From ZC4RG30 sp964632365 (GTDB lineage: Bacteria > Pseudomonadota > Gammaproteobacteria > Steroidobacterales > Steroidobacteraceae), in contig CAZWDR010000001.1 of assembly GCA_964632365.1 (NCBI GenBank), forward strand, positions 1-64,000: a stretch of 64,000 nt of DNA, read 5' to 3'. Shown in pieces: positions 1 through 9,091 of the stretch. The position numbers were made by a program, and so were the translations under genes. The stretch's first letter is position 1; each line of letters starts with the position of its first letter. The notes beneath the pieces are model-generated. The model saw nothing but the letters and a program-made list of their open reading frames with translations. It was not told where the DNA came from and ran no database searches.

Positions 1-1480
1 CGCGCCGGTGCTGGCCATCACCGGGCTGCCCTACCATGACCTGGCGCGCACCGACACACAGCAGGACGTGGATCACACGCGGCTGTTCAACGACGTGGCG
101 GAGTACAGCGTCGCGCTGCAGGGTGCGCAGCATGTGCAGGGCGGCGTGTCGCTGGCGTGCCGGACCGCACTCGCGCGCCGCGGCGTCGCGCATGTGGCGA
201 TTCCGGTGGACGTGCAGGAGCAGGAACTGGCCGAGGACGCGCCGTCGCCGCGCCACAAGATCGAGCCCACCAGCACGATGCCGTCCGCGACGCTGCATCC
301 GGACCCGCACGCCATCACCGAGGCGGCACGCATCCTGAATGCCGGCTCGCGCGTGGTGATCCTCGCCGGCCAGGGCGCACGGGATGCGGGCGATGCGCTG
401 CTGCGCACCGGTGAGCTGCTGGCCGCGCCCATTGCCAAGGCGCTGCTCGGCAAGGATGTCGTGCCGGATGTGCATCCGGGCGTCACCGGCGGCGTCGGCT
501 ATCTCGGTGCGCGCCCCTCTCAGCAGGCGCTGGCCGCCTGCGACACATTGCTGATCGTCGGCTCCGGCTTCCCGTATACGGAGTATTACCCGCAGCCCGG
601 ACAGGCCAGGGTGGTGCAGATCGACGTGGACCCGGCGCGCATCAGCCTGCGTTACCCGGTGGATGCGGCCATCATCGGGGATGCCCGTGCCAGCCTTGAG
701 CGGCTCAACGACGCGCTGACGCTGAAGACCGACCATGCCTTCCTGCAGCAGGTGCGGCAGTGGAAGTCCGCCTGGCTCGAAGCACTCGCCGCCGGCGCGC
801 GCCAGCCGGGGGAGCCGATGAAGCCGCAGCGTGTGGTGCACGAGCTCGACCGCCGCCTCACCGACGACGCCATCATCGCCACCGACTGCGGGCACAACAC
901 CGGTCTCGCCGCGCAATACCTGCAGATCCGGGGCACGCAGCGCTTCGGCGTCTCCGGCACGCTGGCCTCGATGGGCGCGGGCGTGCCCTATGCCATCGCG
1001 GCGGCTCTTGCGTACCCGGGGCGCCAGGTCGTGGCGGTGGTGGGCGACGGCGGGCTGTCGATGAGCCTGGCGGAGCTGGCCACCTGCGTGCGCTACCGGC
1101 TGCCGGTGAAGATCATCGTCATCAACAACGGCTCACTGGGCCAGATCAAATGGGAACAGATGCTGTTCCTGGGCAACCCGGAGTTCGCCTGCGATCTCAC
1201 GCCGGTCGACTTCGCGCGTGTTGCCGAAGGCTGCGGGATGCGCGCCCGGCGCGTCAGCGCGCCGGGCGAGGTGGGCGAGGCGCTGGATGAACTGCTGGCC
1301 GCCGACGGCCCGGCGCTGCTCGATGCGGTGGTTGATCCGCACGAGCCGATGCTGCCGCCGAAGCGGCGCGAGGACTACGTGAAGAAGCTGCGCCAGGCGC
1401 TGGATTCGGGGACGCCCGGCGCGGACCGCATCGAGAACGCGCTGCGCGAGGAACCGGCGCGCACGTCACTGCTGGAGTAG
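1..1480 (+). CDS. Thiamine diphosphate-dependent enzyme, PoxB/acetolactate synthase-like (5' truncated)
   Basis: The reading frame is open from the first bases of the window, so the true start lies upstream. What remains is the end of the pyrimidine-binding domain, the central domain and a complete C-terminal pyrophosphate-binding domain. The ThDP signature is clear: GDGG near residue 347 followed about 26 residues later by INNGSLGQIKWEQ. The family includes pyruvate oxidase/quinone dehydrogenase PoxB, acetolactate synthase and related carboligases. The LGKDVVPDVHPGVTGGVGYLG stretch recalls PoxB-like proteins, but the substrate cannot be assigned. The gene ends in TAG. No related gene follows; a lower-GC intergenic stretch comes next. 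Cytoplasmic; the ThDP fold is certain and the exact reaction is not. Confidence 0.85.
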   Translation, partial: APVLAITGLPYHDLARTDTQQDVDHTRLFNDVAEYSVALQGAQHVQGGVSLACRTALARRGVAHVAIPVDVQEQELAEDAPSPRHKIEPTSTMPSATLHPDPHAITEAARILNAGSRVVILAGQGARDAGDALLRTGELLAAPIAKALLGKDVVPDVHPGVTGGVGYLGARPSQQALAACDTLLIVGSGFPYTEYYPQPGQARVVQIDVDPARISLRYPVDAAIIGDARASLERLNDALTLKTDHAFLQQVRQWKSAWLEALAAGARQPGEPMKPQRVVHELDRRLTDDAIIATDCGHNTGLAAQYLQIRGTQRFGVSGTLASMGAGVPYAIAAALAYPGRQVVAVVGDGGLSMSLAELATCVRYRLPVKIIVINNGSLGQIKWEQMLFLGNPEFACDLTPVDFARVAEGCGMRARRVSAPGEVGEALDELLAADGPALLDAVVDPHEPMLPPKRREDYVKKLRQALDSGTPGADRIENALREEPARTSLLE

Positions 1481-1975
1481 ACGCGGCGGGCCTCCGCATG
1501 AGTCTCGCAGCGGATAACACGCCACGCAGTCGGCAATTCGCGAGGGGCCGCTGGGCTCAGCGATGCTGGCCGACGAGCAACCGGGGGACCAAGAGGACCA
1601 GCAGGGACATCTCTTCGTCACCCCGCCGGCCAGATGCTGGGCCGCGCGCTGGCGCAGATCGGCACCACACGCGCAGGTTTCCGTCACTAATTCGGTGCAG
1701 CACTTCAAGTTGCGCGTGCGGGGCGCAGCTGAGCAATCTCCGCAAGCTTGGAGGATATGGAAATTGCGGTAGCGCGGACGCGCTCGACCGGTGCCAATGG
1801 GAGCCGGCCGCAATCTGGCGCCGATCTCAATCGCGCCGCTGCGTTGCGGCGGACCCGCTCTCTCTTAGTACGTCCGAGATTTTGCAATCCAACTTTGGCT
1901 TAGCTGGGGGGGGTAATTGCGCCACCGCGCAAAACGGCGAACATTCCTCGGTCACAATAAAAAGGGACAACAAAC
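1481..1975. other. Intergenic stretch of 495 bp, no supported gene
   Basis: Several short open frames cross this stretch on both strands, but none has a convincing ribosome binding site, signal or domain. Composition drifts from GC-rich near 1500 towards a more AT-rich mix after about 1860, and there is a run of eight Gs around 1907-1914. A short segment near 1625-1690 (GQMLGRALAQIGTTRAGF in one frame, followed by a stop) has a protein-like look and could be a gene remnant, but it is too short to name. The 3' part should hold the promoter of the small secreted-protein gene that follows. Confidence 0.4.
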
Positions 1976-2377
1976 ATGAAGACCAAGGTTTTGTTTCTGG
2001 TGGGTGCGTTGGCCGCAGCAATTTTGTCAACGAGGGCGAATGCCAATACTTGGCTATCTGGATCCATTTGCCAGCAAGCAGTGGAACCAACCTCGGTCAG
2101 TGAACCCATTGCAAATGGCGAGGGGGTCTTGTGTGTGGCCTCATTTGGAGTGGGTGGCTTCGGTTCCGATCAAGAGGCGAGTGCGCACATGATCAGCTAT
2201 CTCGTCGTGTACGGGTACTTTCCGTTCGTCTGGGTTCCAATGCAGAACTATTCCATTGGGGGTGTTGATGACAATGGCACGCCATACGAATGCAACGTGA
2301 ACACCTATGTGCAATACCACAACGGATACTATGGTGCGGGAATGCTCTTCGCCGATTGTCGTAAGGTCCATCACTAA
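1976..2377 (+). CDS. Small secreted cysteine-containing hypothetical protein
   Basis: This 133-residue protein begins with a textbook Sec signal peptide: MKTK, a hydrophobic core, then a probable cut after ANA near residue 23. The mature part of about 110 residues has four cysteines (near residues 32, 53, 102 and 127), enough for two disulphides. It is rich in Gly, Tyr and Asn, with no membrane segment after the signal. I recognise no family. An AAAGGGAC sequence sits about 9 bp before the ATG. Base composition is clearly less GC-rich than the neighbours and codon use is relaxed (many A/T third positions), so recent transfer is possible. It stands alone between the truncated ThDP gene and a convergent ankyrin gene. 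Confidence 0.6.
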   Translation: MKTKVLFLVGALAAAILSTRANANTWLSGSICQQAVEPTSVSEPIANGEGVLCVASFGVGGFGSDQEASAHMISYLVVYGYFPFVWVPMQNYSIGGVDDNGTPYECNVNTYVQYHNGYYGAGMLFADCRKVHH

Positions 2378-2509
2378 TCGGGGCACAACGCGGCATTGGT
2401 TGCCGGTAGGCATATGAGGCCCGTGTGGCTTCCGGTTGTGGGTACACCGGAATGCCTGATTCCAAACTTCGATGGCGGTGGTCGCACGAGCCACGACCAT
2501 CACCATCCA

Positions 2510-4195
2510 CTACCGCCAGCTTTCTAGCAGTGCTACCACGGCCTTTCGTCCTGCGATGAGCCGCTCCCTCTGCTGTTCGTTGGTCAAACTCTCCGGGGGC
2601 GGCTCCATCGCTACATCGAGCGCAGACTTGCCTGCCGCGTCGCGAAGCGACAGATCAGCCCCGCGCTGCAACAAGTACCGAACCATCGCTTCCGAGCCGC
2701 GTCCGGCGGCGGCAATAAGTGCCGTTCTGCCTTCCTGATCTTTGCGCCCGACGACGTAAGAAACCAGAGTAGCCGTCTTGGTGTCGCTATCGACAACACG
2801 CGCGTTGACGTCTGCGCCGCCCTCAATGAGGAGATCGAGAGTCTTGAACGCACGATCACCGCTAGGACCAACCGCCCCGTCATTTCCGGTGCCGCTCATT
2901 CCGGACGCCACCATCAATGGCGTCATCTCGAACACGTTCCGCAAGTCCGCCTCGGCGCCGTGCGCCAACAGCGCCCGGATCGCATCGTGGTCGTTGTTCA
3001 TTGCGGCGATCATCAGCGGACCAGTGCCGCCGCGACGGTCGTACTGTTCGAAGCGGCCGCCACCGGTGCCATAGGGACGCTTCTGTGTCAGCTGGTGATT
3101 CGTGTCGACGCCGATGTCGAGCAGGCGGTCGATGACCTGGATGGCCGCCACGGCCGGCGCCGACGGCGCGTTCGCGGCAGGGCCGCCTGGGCCACCGCGG
3201 CCACCAGGTCCGGGGCCGCCGGCACCGCCACGACCACCGGGCCCGCCCGGCCCACCACCGCGCCCGCCGGCGGCGACGTTCATCGTCACGGCGGTGTACA
3301 GCGGCGTGCGTCCCCACCAGTCCCAGGTGTGCGGATTGGCGCCCTGGTCGAGCAGGTACATCGCCATGTCGAAGCGGCGGTTGTCCAGCGCGTTGATCAG
3401 CGGCGTGATGCCGTCGGGGTTGGGCTTGTTCACGTCGGCGCCGGCCTCGACCAGCGACTGCGCGCAGCCCAGGCAGCCGGAGCGGGCCGCATAGAGCAGC
3501 GCCGTGAGTCCGCCGGTGTGGCGGCTGCCGAACTGGGCGCGCGGCTCGGAGGTGATCATGCGCGGCCAGTCGTCATGCTTCGCGCGCAGGTCGACCTGGT
3601 CCTTTGCGCCCCGCGCCAGCAGCAGGTCGACGATCTCCGGCTGGTTGGCCGCGGCGGCCCACATCAGTACGGTCTGGTTGCGGAAGGTCTCGATGGCCTT
3701 CACGTCCGCACCGCGCTCGATCAGCTCCTTCGCGATCTGCACGTGGTTCGGAGTGACCGGGCTCGCGGCCAGCGCCAGCATCAGCACCGTCTGGTTGTCG
3801 AGGTTCGGCGAGTCGACGTCCGCGCCGGCGTCCAGCAGCGTGCGCACCAGCTCGACATCACCCAGCTTGACCGCCTCGGACAGCGCCGAGGCGCCATAGC
3901 GGCTGACGACATCGGCCTTGGCGCCGGACTTCAGCAGCGCCTGCACCATCTCGCGGTCCGCGTTGAAGGCCGCCCACATCAATGGCGTGGAACCATCGGG
4001 CGCCTTCACGTTCACGTCGACATGCGGCGAGGTGATGGCGGCCAGCACCGAATCGCGCTTGCCCTCGCGCACGAGGTCGACCAGCGTGCGCTGCGGCTGG
4101 TCCTGCGCGATGGCGGCACCGGCCAGGCCCAGCGTCAGCAGCAACGAGGCCGCGGCCCCCCGGCAGGCCCGGGACACATTCTTGTAGTTAGACAA
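2510..4195 (-). CDS. Secreted ankyrin-repeat protein with glycine-rich insert
   Basis: A 561-residue protein with an N-terminal signal peptide (hydrophobic segment about residues 14-30, ending AIAQ), so it should act in the periplasm or outside. At least eight ankyrin repeats follow, with typical TPLMWAA and LLxxGAD signatures. Near residues 305-345 the repeats are interrupted by a collagen-like Gly/Pro/Arg run (GGxGG units), after which repeats resume. The start is TTG, preceded by GGGAG at good spacing, and it overlaps the end of the metallo-beta-lactamase gene by 8 bp, so the two are translationally coupled. It is last in a four-gene operon with DUF1552 and DUF1592 genes. A related protein with the same insert position lies at 41034-42829. 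Ankyrins bind protein partners; the partner is unknown. Confidence 0.88.
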   Translation of the reverse strand: MSNYKNVSRACRGAAASLLLTLGLAGAAIAQDQPQRTLVDLVREGKRDSVLAAITSPHVDVNVKAPDGSTPLMWAAFNADREMVQALLKSGAKADVVSRYGASALSEAVKLGDVELVRTLLDAGADVDSPNLDNQTVLMLALAASPVTPNHVQIAKELIERGADVKAIETFRNQTVLMWAAAANQPEIVDLLLARGAKDQVDLRAKHDDWPRMITSEPRAQFGSRHTGGLTALLYAARSGCLGCAQSLVEAGADVNKPNPDGITPLINALDNRRFDMAMYLLDQGANPHTWDWWGRTPLYTAVTMNVAAGGRGGGPGGPGGRGGAGGPGPGGRGGPGGPAANAPSAPAVAAIQVIDRLLDIGVDTNHQLTQKRPYGTGGGRFEQYDRRGGTGPLMIAAMNNDHDAIRALLAHGAEADLRNVFEMTPLMVASGMSGTGNDGAVGPSGDRAFKTLDLLIEGGADVNARVVDSDTKTATLVSYVVGRKDQEGRTALIAAAGRGSEAMVRYLLQRGADLSLRDAAGKSALDVAMEPPPESLTNEQQRERLIAGRKAVVALLESWR

Positions 4196-5132
4196 CGTTC
4201 ACTCCCACGTTCGTGTAGTGCGCCTGATAGCCCTTGGAGATGTCGTAGAAGAACTTGAAGGGATCGTTGAACTGCCGCGGCACCTGCGCCATGACGCCCT
4301 GGTCGAGCATGTCCTTCGCGGCGCCGCCCTTGGCCATGATGGCCGCGGTGAGCTCGAACAGCGTGTTCATCAGATCGCGCTCGGCCTGCAGTTCGGCCTT
4401 GCTCATCACCGGGCCATAGGCCGGCACGATGCGCGTCTGATCGTTCGCGAGTTCAAGCAGGTCGTCCATCGCATCGACGCGGCCGCCAAGCCAGCCGCCG
4501 GCGAACCAGTCGAGCACAGGATCGCGCACAGGCGAGGCCACATCGCCCACTGCCAGCACGTTGGAGTCCCGCAGGAACACATAGGCATCGCCGCGGGTGT
4601 GCGCCTCGAGCAGGTAGCCGTATTCGATGCGCTCGCCGCCGGCGGTCATCTCGCCCTTGTCGCGGAAGGTCACGGTGGGCACCGCTTCCTTCGGGGGCGC
4701 CTTGATCCACCGGTCTTCGGTGGGAGACCAGTAGTCGCTGGCCAGCCACTGCTTCGTGATCGTCTGCGCGCGGATCTCGGCGCCGGCGGCGCCGAACAGT
4801 GCGTTGCCGCCCGTCTGGTCGGCGTGATAGTGCGTGTTGATCAGCGTGCGCACCGGCCCGTCGAGCTCGGCGCGCAGCGCGGGGGCCGCGTCGATGGAGC
4901 CGCTGTCGATCAGCAGCAGGCCGTCGCCGGCCGACAGCACCACCACGTTGCCCGGTGCGCCGCTGATGACGCGCACACGATCGGTGACCGGCTGCGCCTG
5001 CAGCGCGATGCGCGTGGCGCGCATGGGCTGGCTCTGGCATGCCGCCAGCGAGCCGAGCACCGGCAGCGTGGCGAGGCCCGCGATGCCGCCCATTCCGGCC
5101 TTGAGGAACTTCCTGCGGTCAGTTGGCTGCAT
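4188..5132 (-). CDS. Tat-exported metallo-beta-lactamase-fold lipoprotein
   Basis: A 314-residue MBL-fold protein. The N-terminus carries a twin-arginine motif (RRKFLK, residues 6-11), a hydrophobic segment and a lipobox-like LAAC ending at Cys32, so it is probably exported folded and may be lipidated. Fold landmarks: HYHADQTGG (His101, His103, Asp105), His178 in AHTRGD, and Asp197 in VGDV. The usual HxHxDH reads HxHxDQ (Gln106), and the usual PGHG reads PAYG (Tyr239). Thus the Zn1 ligands look intact while two Zn2 ligands are replaced. Relatives include periplasmic MBL hydrolases and SoxH-like proteins; the substrate is unknown. The gene lies 2 bp after the DUF1552 gene and overlaps the ankyrin gene. 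Confidence 0.87.
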   Translation of the reverse strand: MQPTDRRKFLKAGMGGIAGLATLPVLGSLAACQSQPMRATRIALQAQPVTDRVRVISGAPGNVVVLSAGDGLLLIDSGSIDAAPALRAELDGPVRTLINTHYHADQTGGNALFGAAGAEIRAQTITKQWLASDYWSPTEDRWIKAPPKEAVPTVTFRDKGEMTAGGERIEYGYLLEAHTRGDAYVFLRDSNVLAVGDVASPVRDPVLDWFAGGWLGGRVDAMDDLLELANDQTRIVPAYGPVMSKAELQAERDLMNTLFELTAAIMAKGGAAKDMLDQGVMAQVPRQFNDPFKFFYDISKGYQAHYTNVGVNVV

Positions 5133-5134
5133 GT

Positions 5135-6478
5135 TCAGACTTCCGAGATCCTTCCGGTGCTGATGCCGAACTTCTCCTGCTCGATCCCCAGCTTGTCGAG
5201 GATGGTCAGGTGCAGGTTGGCCAGCGGCGTGCGCTCGGGCAGCGTCAGGTTCTTGCCGCCCTTGTGCCTGCCGTTGGCGCCGCCGATGAGCAGTTCCGGC
5301 AGCGGGTAGTTGTCGTGCGCGTTGCTGTTGCCCATGTTCGAGCCATAGAGGAACAGCGAGTGGTCGAGCACCGTGCCGTCGCCTTCCTTCGTGTCGGCGA
5401 GCTTCTTGATGAAGCCGGCGAAACGCTCCATGTGGTAGCGCTGGATGCGCAGCAGCTCGTCGATGCGCTCGCGCGTGTTGGTGTGGTGGCTGACCGGATG
5501 GAAGCCGCCGGACACGTTCACCTGCGGGTACGGCCGGTCGGTGCCTTCCGCGGCCATCACGAAAGTGGCCACGCGGGTGAGGTCGGCCTGGTAGGCCAGC
5601 GCGATCAGGTCGAACAGCAGCGTCAGCTGCTGGTCGAAGTCATCAAGCACGCCCACTGGCGCATCGGGGATGGTGATGTCGCCCATGTCGCGCGAGCCAG
5701 CCATCTTCACCCGCCGCTCCAGCTCGTTCACCGTGTCGAGGTAATCCGACAGCGCGCGCTGGTCGCCGGGGCCGAGGTCCTTCTTCAGCGAGCTGGTGCG
5801 GTCGGCGATCATGTCGAGGATGCTGGCGTTCTTGCGCAGCAGTGCCTCGCGCTCGGCGGCGGTATCGCCTTCACCCATCAGCTGGATGAACACCTTGCGC
5901 GGGTTGTATTCCATCGGCAGCGGCTTGTTGTAGTCCGCATAGGATGTGGTCACCGCATAGAAGCCGCCGTTGCCGGCCGCGATCTGCACGGTGGTCTCGG
6001 AGGCCAGCTCCAGCGAGGGCAGGGCGGTCTCCTGGCCGATGCGCTGCGCGATCAGCTGGTCCAGCGTGATCGCGAGGCTCGCGCCCTTCGCGGAGGTGTC
6101 GGGGCGCACGCACGACAGCCACGTGGCCGGATTCAGCACGTGCACCGAGTTGTTCGGCGCGGTGTTCTCGATGTTCTCGAAGGTGGTCAGGTGCTGCTTG
6201 AACGGATCGAGCGGCGCCACGGTGCGGCCGAGCGTGAAGTCGGCGCCCTTGCCGGTGGAGGTCCAGCCGTCCACTTCCTTGCCGAAGGGCGTGTTGTTCA
6301 TGATCGCGCCGTGCGGCAGGTAGAAGAAGCCGGCGCGCACCTTCGGGGCCGCTGCGGTCTGCGCCAGCGCCGTGGCCGCAGGCACCATCGCATCGAGGAA
6401 GGGCAGCGCCAGCGCCACACCACCGCCGCGCAACACGGCACGCCGGGAAAGATGCTTCTTGGTCAGGAAATAAGCCAT
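5135..6478 (-). CDS. DUF1552 family protein, Tat-exported
   Basis: A 447-residue protein with an N-terminal twin-arginine-type signal (LSRRAVLRGGG, residues 10-20, then a hydrophobic segment and an AxA-type site near residue 39). The rest matches the DUF1552 family as I know it: the early FFYLPHGAIMNNT segment, the FEN motif, and the C-terminal HSLFLYGSNMGNSNAHD segment, which resembles metal-site loops of sulfatase/DUF1501-like proteins. Such proteins are normally encoded beside DUF1592/DUF1588/DUF1585 proteins in planctomycetes, acidobacteria and some proteobacteria, as here. No biochemical role has been established to my knowledge. The ATG is preceded by GGGAGAG, 12 bp after the upstream gene. 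Confidence 0.88.
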   Translation of the reverse strand: MAYFLTKKHLSRRAVLRGGGVALALPFLDAMVPAATALAQTAAAPKVRAGFFYLPHGAIMNNTPFGKEVDGWTSTGKGADFTLGRTVAPLDPFKQHLTTFENIENTAPNNSVHVLNPATWLSCVRPDTSAKGASLAITLDQLIAQRIGQETALPSLELASETTVQIAAGNGGFYAVTTSYADYNKPLPMEYNPRKVFIQLMGEGDTAAEREALLRKNASILDMIADRTSSLKKDLGPGDQRALSDYLDTVNELERRVKMAGSRDMGDITIPDAPVGVLDDFDQQLTLLFDLIALAYQADLTRVATFVMAAEGTDRPYPQVNVSGGFHPVSHHTNTRERIDELLRIQRYHMERFAGFIKKLADTKEGDGTVLDHSLFLYGSNMGNSNAHDNYPLPELLIGGANGRHKGGKNLTLPERTPLANLHLTILDKLGIEQEKFGISTGRISEV

Positions 6479-6490
6479 TGCTGCTCTCCC

Positions 6491-8959
6491 TCAGGGATGC
6501 TGGGACGCGGCAGGGGTGCCGGTCACGGTGGATGCCATGGTCTGCTTCTGTGGTTCGCTGCCCTGGCGGCGGAACGCATCGCTGTTCACGATGCCCTTGA
6601 TCAGCGCACTGATGCGGTAATCGCTGGCCTTCGCGTCACGCACGATCTGGCGCAGCACCGGCATGTCGAAATATTCCAGTTCGCGGTTCAGCGCATAGAT
6701 CATCAGGTGCGAGGTGACGGTGGAGGGGAACTGGTCCTCGCGGCTCATCAGGTAGTTGCGCAGCTCGACCGGGCCGGTGATCTTCAGGCCGCTGGTCAGC
6801 TCGGTGGACGCGTCGATCGCCACGCGTGCCGCGGCATCCACCTCACGCCAGCGGCCGGTGTTGTCGAAGTTCTCCAGCGCGAGGCCCGGCGGGTCGATCA
6901 GGCCATGGCATCCCATGCAGGTCGGATTCTGGCGATGTGCCTCGAGGCGCGCGCGGATCGTCGTCGGCGCGTCGCCATCGTGGATGGACAGGTCGGTCTC
7001 GACGCCGGGCGGCGGCGGGGTCGGCGGCGTGCCCATCAGCCGCTCGAGCACATAGGCGCCGCGCACCACCGGCGAGGTGCGGTCGGCATAGGACGTGCGC
7101 AGCAGCACCGCGCCCTTGCCCAGCAGGCCGAAGCGGTTCGGGTTGTCGAGCTTCACGCGGCGGAAGGCCGGACCGCGCACGCCGGTGACGCCATAGTGCT
7201 GGGCCAGGTCCTGGTTCAGGAAGGTCCAGTCGGCATCGAGCAGGTCGACGACGCTGCGATCCTCCAGCAGCACGCTGGCCAGGAACAGCTTCACCTCGGT
7301 CTCGAAGTTCTCGCGCACCGCCGGCGTGAACGCGCGGTCGGTCGGCTCGACCTGGTCCAGCTCGTCGAGGTTCAGCCACGCCAGCGCGAAGTTCTCCACC
7401 AGCGTCTCGGCGCGTGGATCCTTCAGCATGCGGTCCACCTGCGCATCGAGCGTGCCCTGGTCCGACAGCTTGCCGGCCGCGGCCAGATCGAGCAGCGGCT
7501 TGTCCGGCGGCGTGTTCCACAGGAAGAACGACAGGCGGCTCGCCAGCTCCAGATCAGTGAGCAGGCGCGCCTCGCCCGGCTGCTGCGGCGAGGGAATCAC
7601 GCGGTAGAGGAAATCGGGGCTGGACAGGATGGCCGTCACCAGTTCGGTGACGCCGGCGTCGAATCCGCCCGGCTCGGAACGCCCGGCCTCGTAGAACTTC
7701 ATCAGGTACTGCACATCGGCGTCGCTGACCGGGCGGCGGAACGCCTGCGTCGCCATGTGGCGCGTGATGCGCTCGGCGCAGGCGCGCTCCTCGCCGACGT
7801 TCTTCGGCTGGCAGACGAAGATCTTCGCGCGGCTGTCGTTCATCGACAGGCCTTTCGGCTCGAACGGACCTTCGATCTCGATGCCGGTCTGGATGATCGG
7901 CATGTTCGTGATGCGACCGCCGCCGCCGAAGCCACCGCCGCCGGCGGCATCGTTGCTCAGCGCGCGCGCGCGGTCGATGAAGGTCAGCGTCACCTGGCGG
8001 CGGCCGGCCTTGACCGGAACCGCGGTGGAGATCATCGACAGGATCTGCTTCTTGCCGTCCGCGCCGTCGCGGTCGGCGATGTCCAGCCACTCACCGCCGC
8101 CGATTTCCTTGCGGCCAACCTCGACGCCATCGACCAGGATCACCATCGTGGCCGGATTCTCGGCACCGCGCGGGTACAGGCCGATGTCGACGTTGTCCTC
8201 CTCGGTGACGTTGAAGCGGTACTCGCCGTCGGCGGGGAACACATGCGTGAACGCCATGCCGACGCCCCGGCCGCCGCTGTTGCCGCGGGTGCCGAGCGGG
8301 AAATCGGTGGGCCGGCTGGGGCTGGCCGTGACGAACACCTTGGCCATCTTCGGCACCGGCTCGCCGATGGCCAGCCGCACCGCGCGCCGCGTGGCCGACA
8401 GGTACTGCTCCATGAACGCCGGAGACACCGCCAGTGCCTCGGCGATGTTGCTGAAGCCGTGCACCTCGACCTCGGTGGGCAGGGCCTGGCGCGCGTCGAT
8501 CTCGACGCCGATCAGCGACTTCACCGTGGCGGCGAATTCGACGCGGTTCAGGCGCTGGATGGGCACGTGGCCCACGCGACCGCGCGTGGCGGCGGAGTTG
8601 TCGAGCGAGGTCTCGAGGAAGCGCACCACCGCGTCGACCTCCTCCTGGGCGGGCTGCTTCTCGCCCGCCGGCGGCATCAGCCGGCCGCGCAGCTTGGTGA
8701 TCGTGGTTTCCCATGCATGCGGTTCGGTGTCGGGCCGCTGCAGGTCGAGCGTGTCGAGGGCGAGACTGCCCGCCCAGTCCTCGGCGTTGTGGCAGCTGAC
8801 GCAGTAAGTGTCGACCAGATGCGAGAGGGACGGGCCTGCCCCGGTGTGCGAGGCGGCGGGGGCCTGCGCAAGGCCGGGGGCGGCGAGCCCGAGCCACAGC
8901 AGCGGCACCGTGCCGGCAAGCCGGAAGGAAACGGAAAGCACCCCGCTCATGCGCATCAT
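6491..8959 (-). CDS. DUF1592/DUF1588/DUF1585-family exported protein with two CxxCH motifs
   Basis: A large exported protein of about 822 residues. The start is chosen at ATG 8959 (ATG 8956 is equally possible), 4-7 bp behind a GGGGG ribosome binding site. A signal peptide with the core LAGTVPLLWLGLAAPGLAQ follows. CVSCH near residue 53 is a class I cytochrome-c-like haem site. The rest follows the DUF1587-DUF1595-DUF1592-DUF1588-DUF1585 order: LNRVEF near residue 155, SSPDFLYR, then CMGCHGLIDPPGLALENFD near residue 720 as a second CxxCH, and a C-terminal domain ending in the VNSDAFR segment. It is probably a periplasmic, haem-bearing partner of the DUF1552 protein encoded 12 bp downstream. 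First gene of the four-gene operon. Confidence 0.87.
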   Translation of the reverse strand: MMRMSGVLSVSFRLAGTVPLLWLGLAAPGLAQAPAASHTGAGPSLSHLVDTYCVSCHNAEDWAGSLALDTLDLQRPDTEPHAWETTITKLRGRLMPPAGEKQPAQEEVDAVVRFLETSLDNSAATRGRVGHVPIQRLNRVEFAATVKSLIGVEIDARQALPTEVEVHGFSNIAEALAVSPAFMEQYLSATRRAVRLAIGEPVPKMAKVFVTASPSRPTDFPLGTRGNSGGRGVGMAFTHVFPADGEYRFNVTEEDNVDIGLYPRGAENPATMVILVDGVEVGRKEIGGGEWLDIADRDGADGKKQILSMISTAVPVKAGRRQVTLTFIDRARALSNDAAGGGGFGGGGRITNMPIIQTGIEIEGPFEPKGLSMNDSRAKIFVCQPKNVGEERACAERITRHMATQAFRRPVSDADVQYLMKFYEAGRSEPGGFDAGVTELVTAILSSPDFLYRVIPSPQQPGEARLLTDLELASRLSFFLWNTPPDKPLLDLAAAGKLSDQGTLDAQVDRMLKDPRAETLVENFALAWLNLDELDQVEPTDRAFTPAVRENFETEVKLFLASVLLEDRSVVDLLDADWTFLNQDLAQHYGVTGVRGPAFRRVKLDNPNRFGLLGKGAVLLRTSYADRTSPVVRGAYVLERLMGTPPTPPPPGVETDLSIHDGDAPTTIRARLEAHRQNPTCMGCHGLIDPPGLALENFDNTGRWREVDAAARVAIDASTELTSGLKITGPVELRNYLMSREDQFPSTVTSHLMIYALNRELEYFDMPVLRQIVRDAKASDYRISALIKGIVNSDAFRRQGSEPQKQTMASTVTGTPAASQHP

Positions 8960-9091
8960 TACCCCCAGAACCAGTCGAAGTATTTCTGGCGCGCAGCCCG
9001 CAGGCTGCACAGCCGACCTAGTGTAATGGAGATAAGACGGGCGACGGCGGCAGTTGGTTCCGCTGCGCCGCGCGAATTCGCATAGCGATGG

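Noticed and set aside
3175..3285. Glycine-rich repetitive DNA as a collagen-like separate gene or satellite
   Set aside because: It is in frame inside the ankyrin gene and flanked by ankyrin repeats.
5123..9085. A 1320-residue open frame on the plus strand
   Set aside because: It lies antisense to the DUF1552 and DUF1592 genes, is Arg/His/Gln/Val-rich with no domain or ribosome binding site, and is an effect of high GC at third codon positions.
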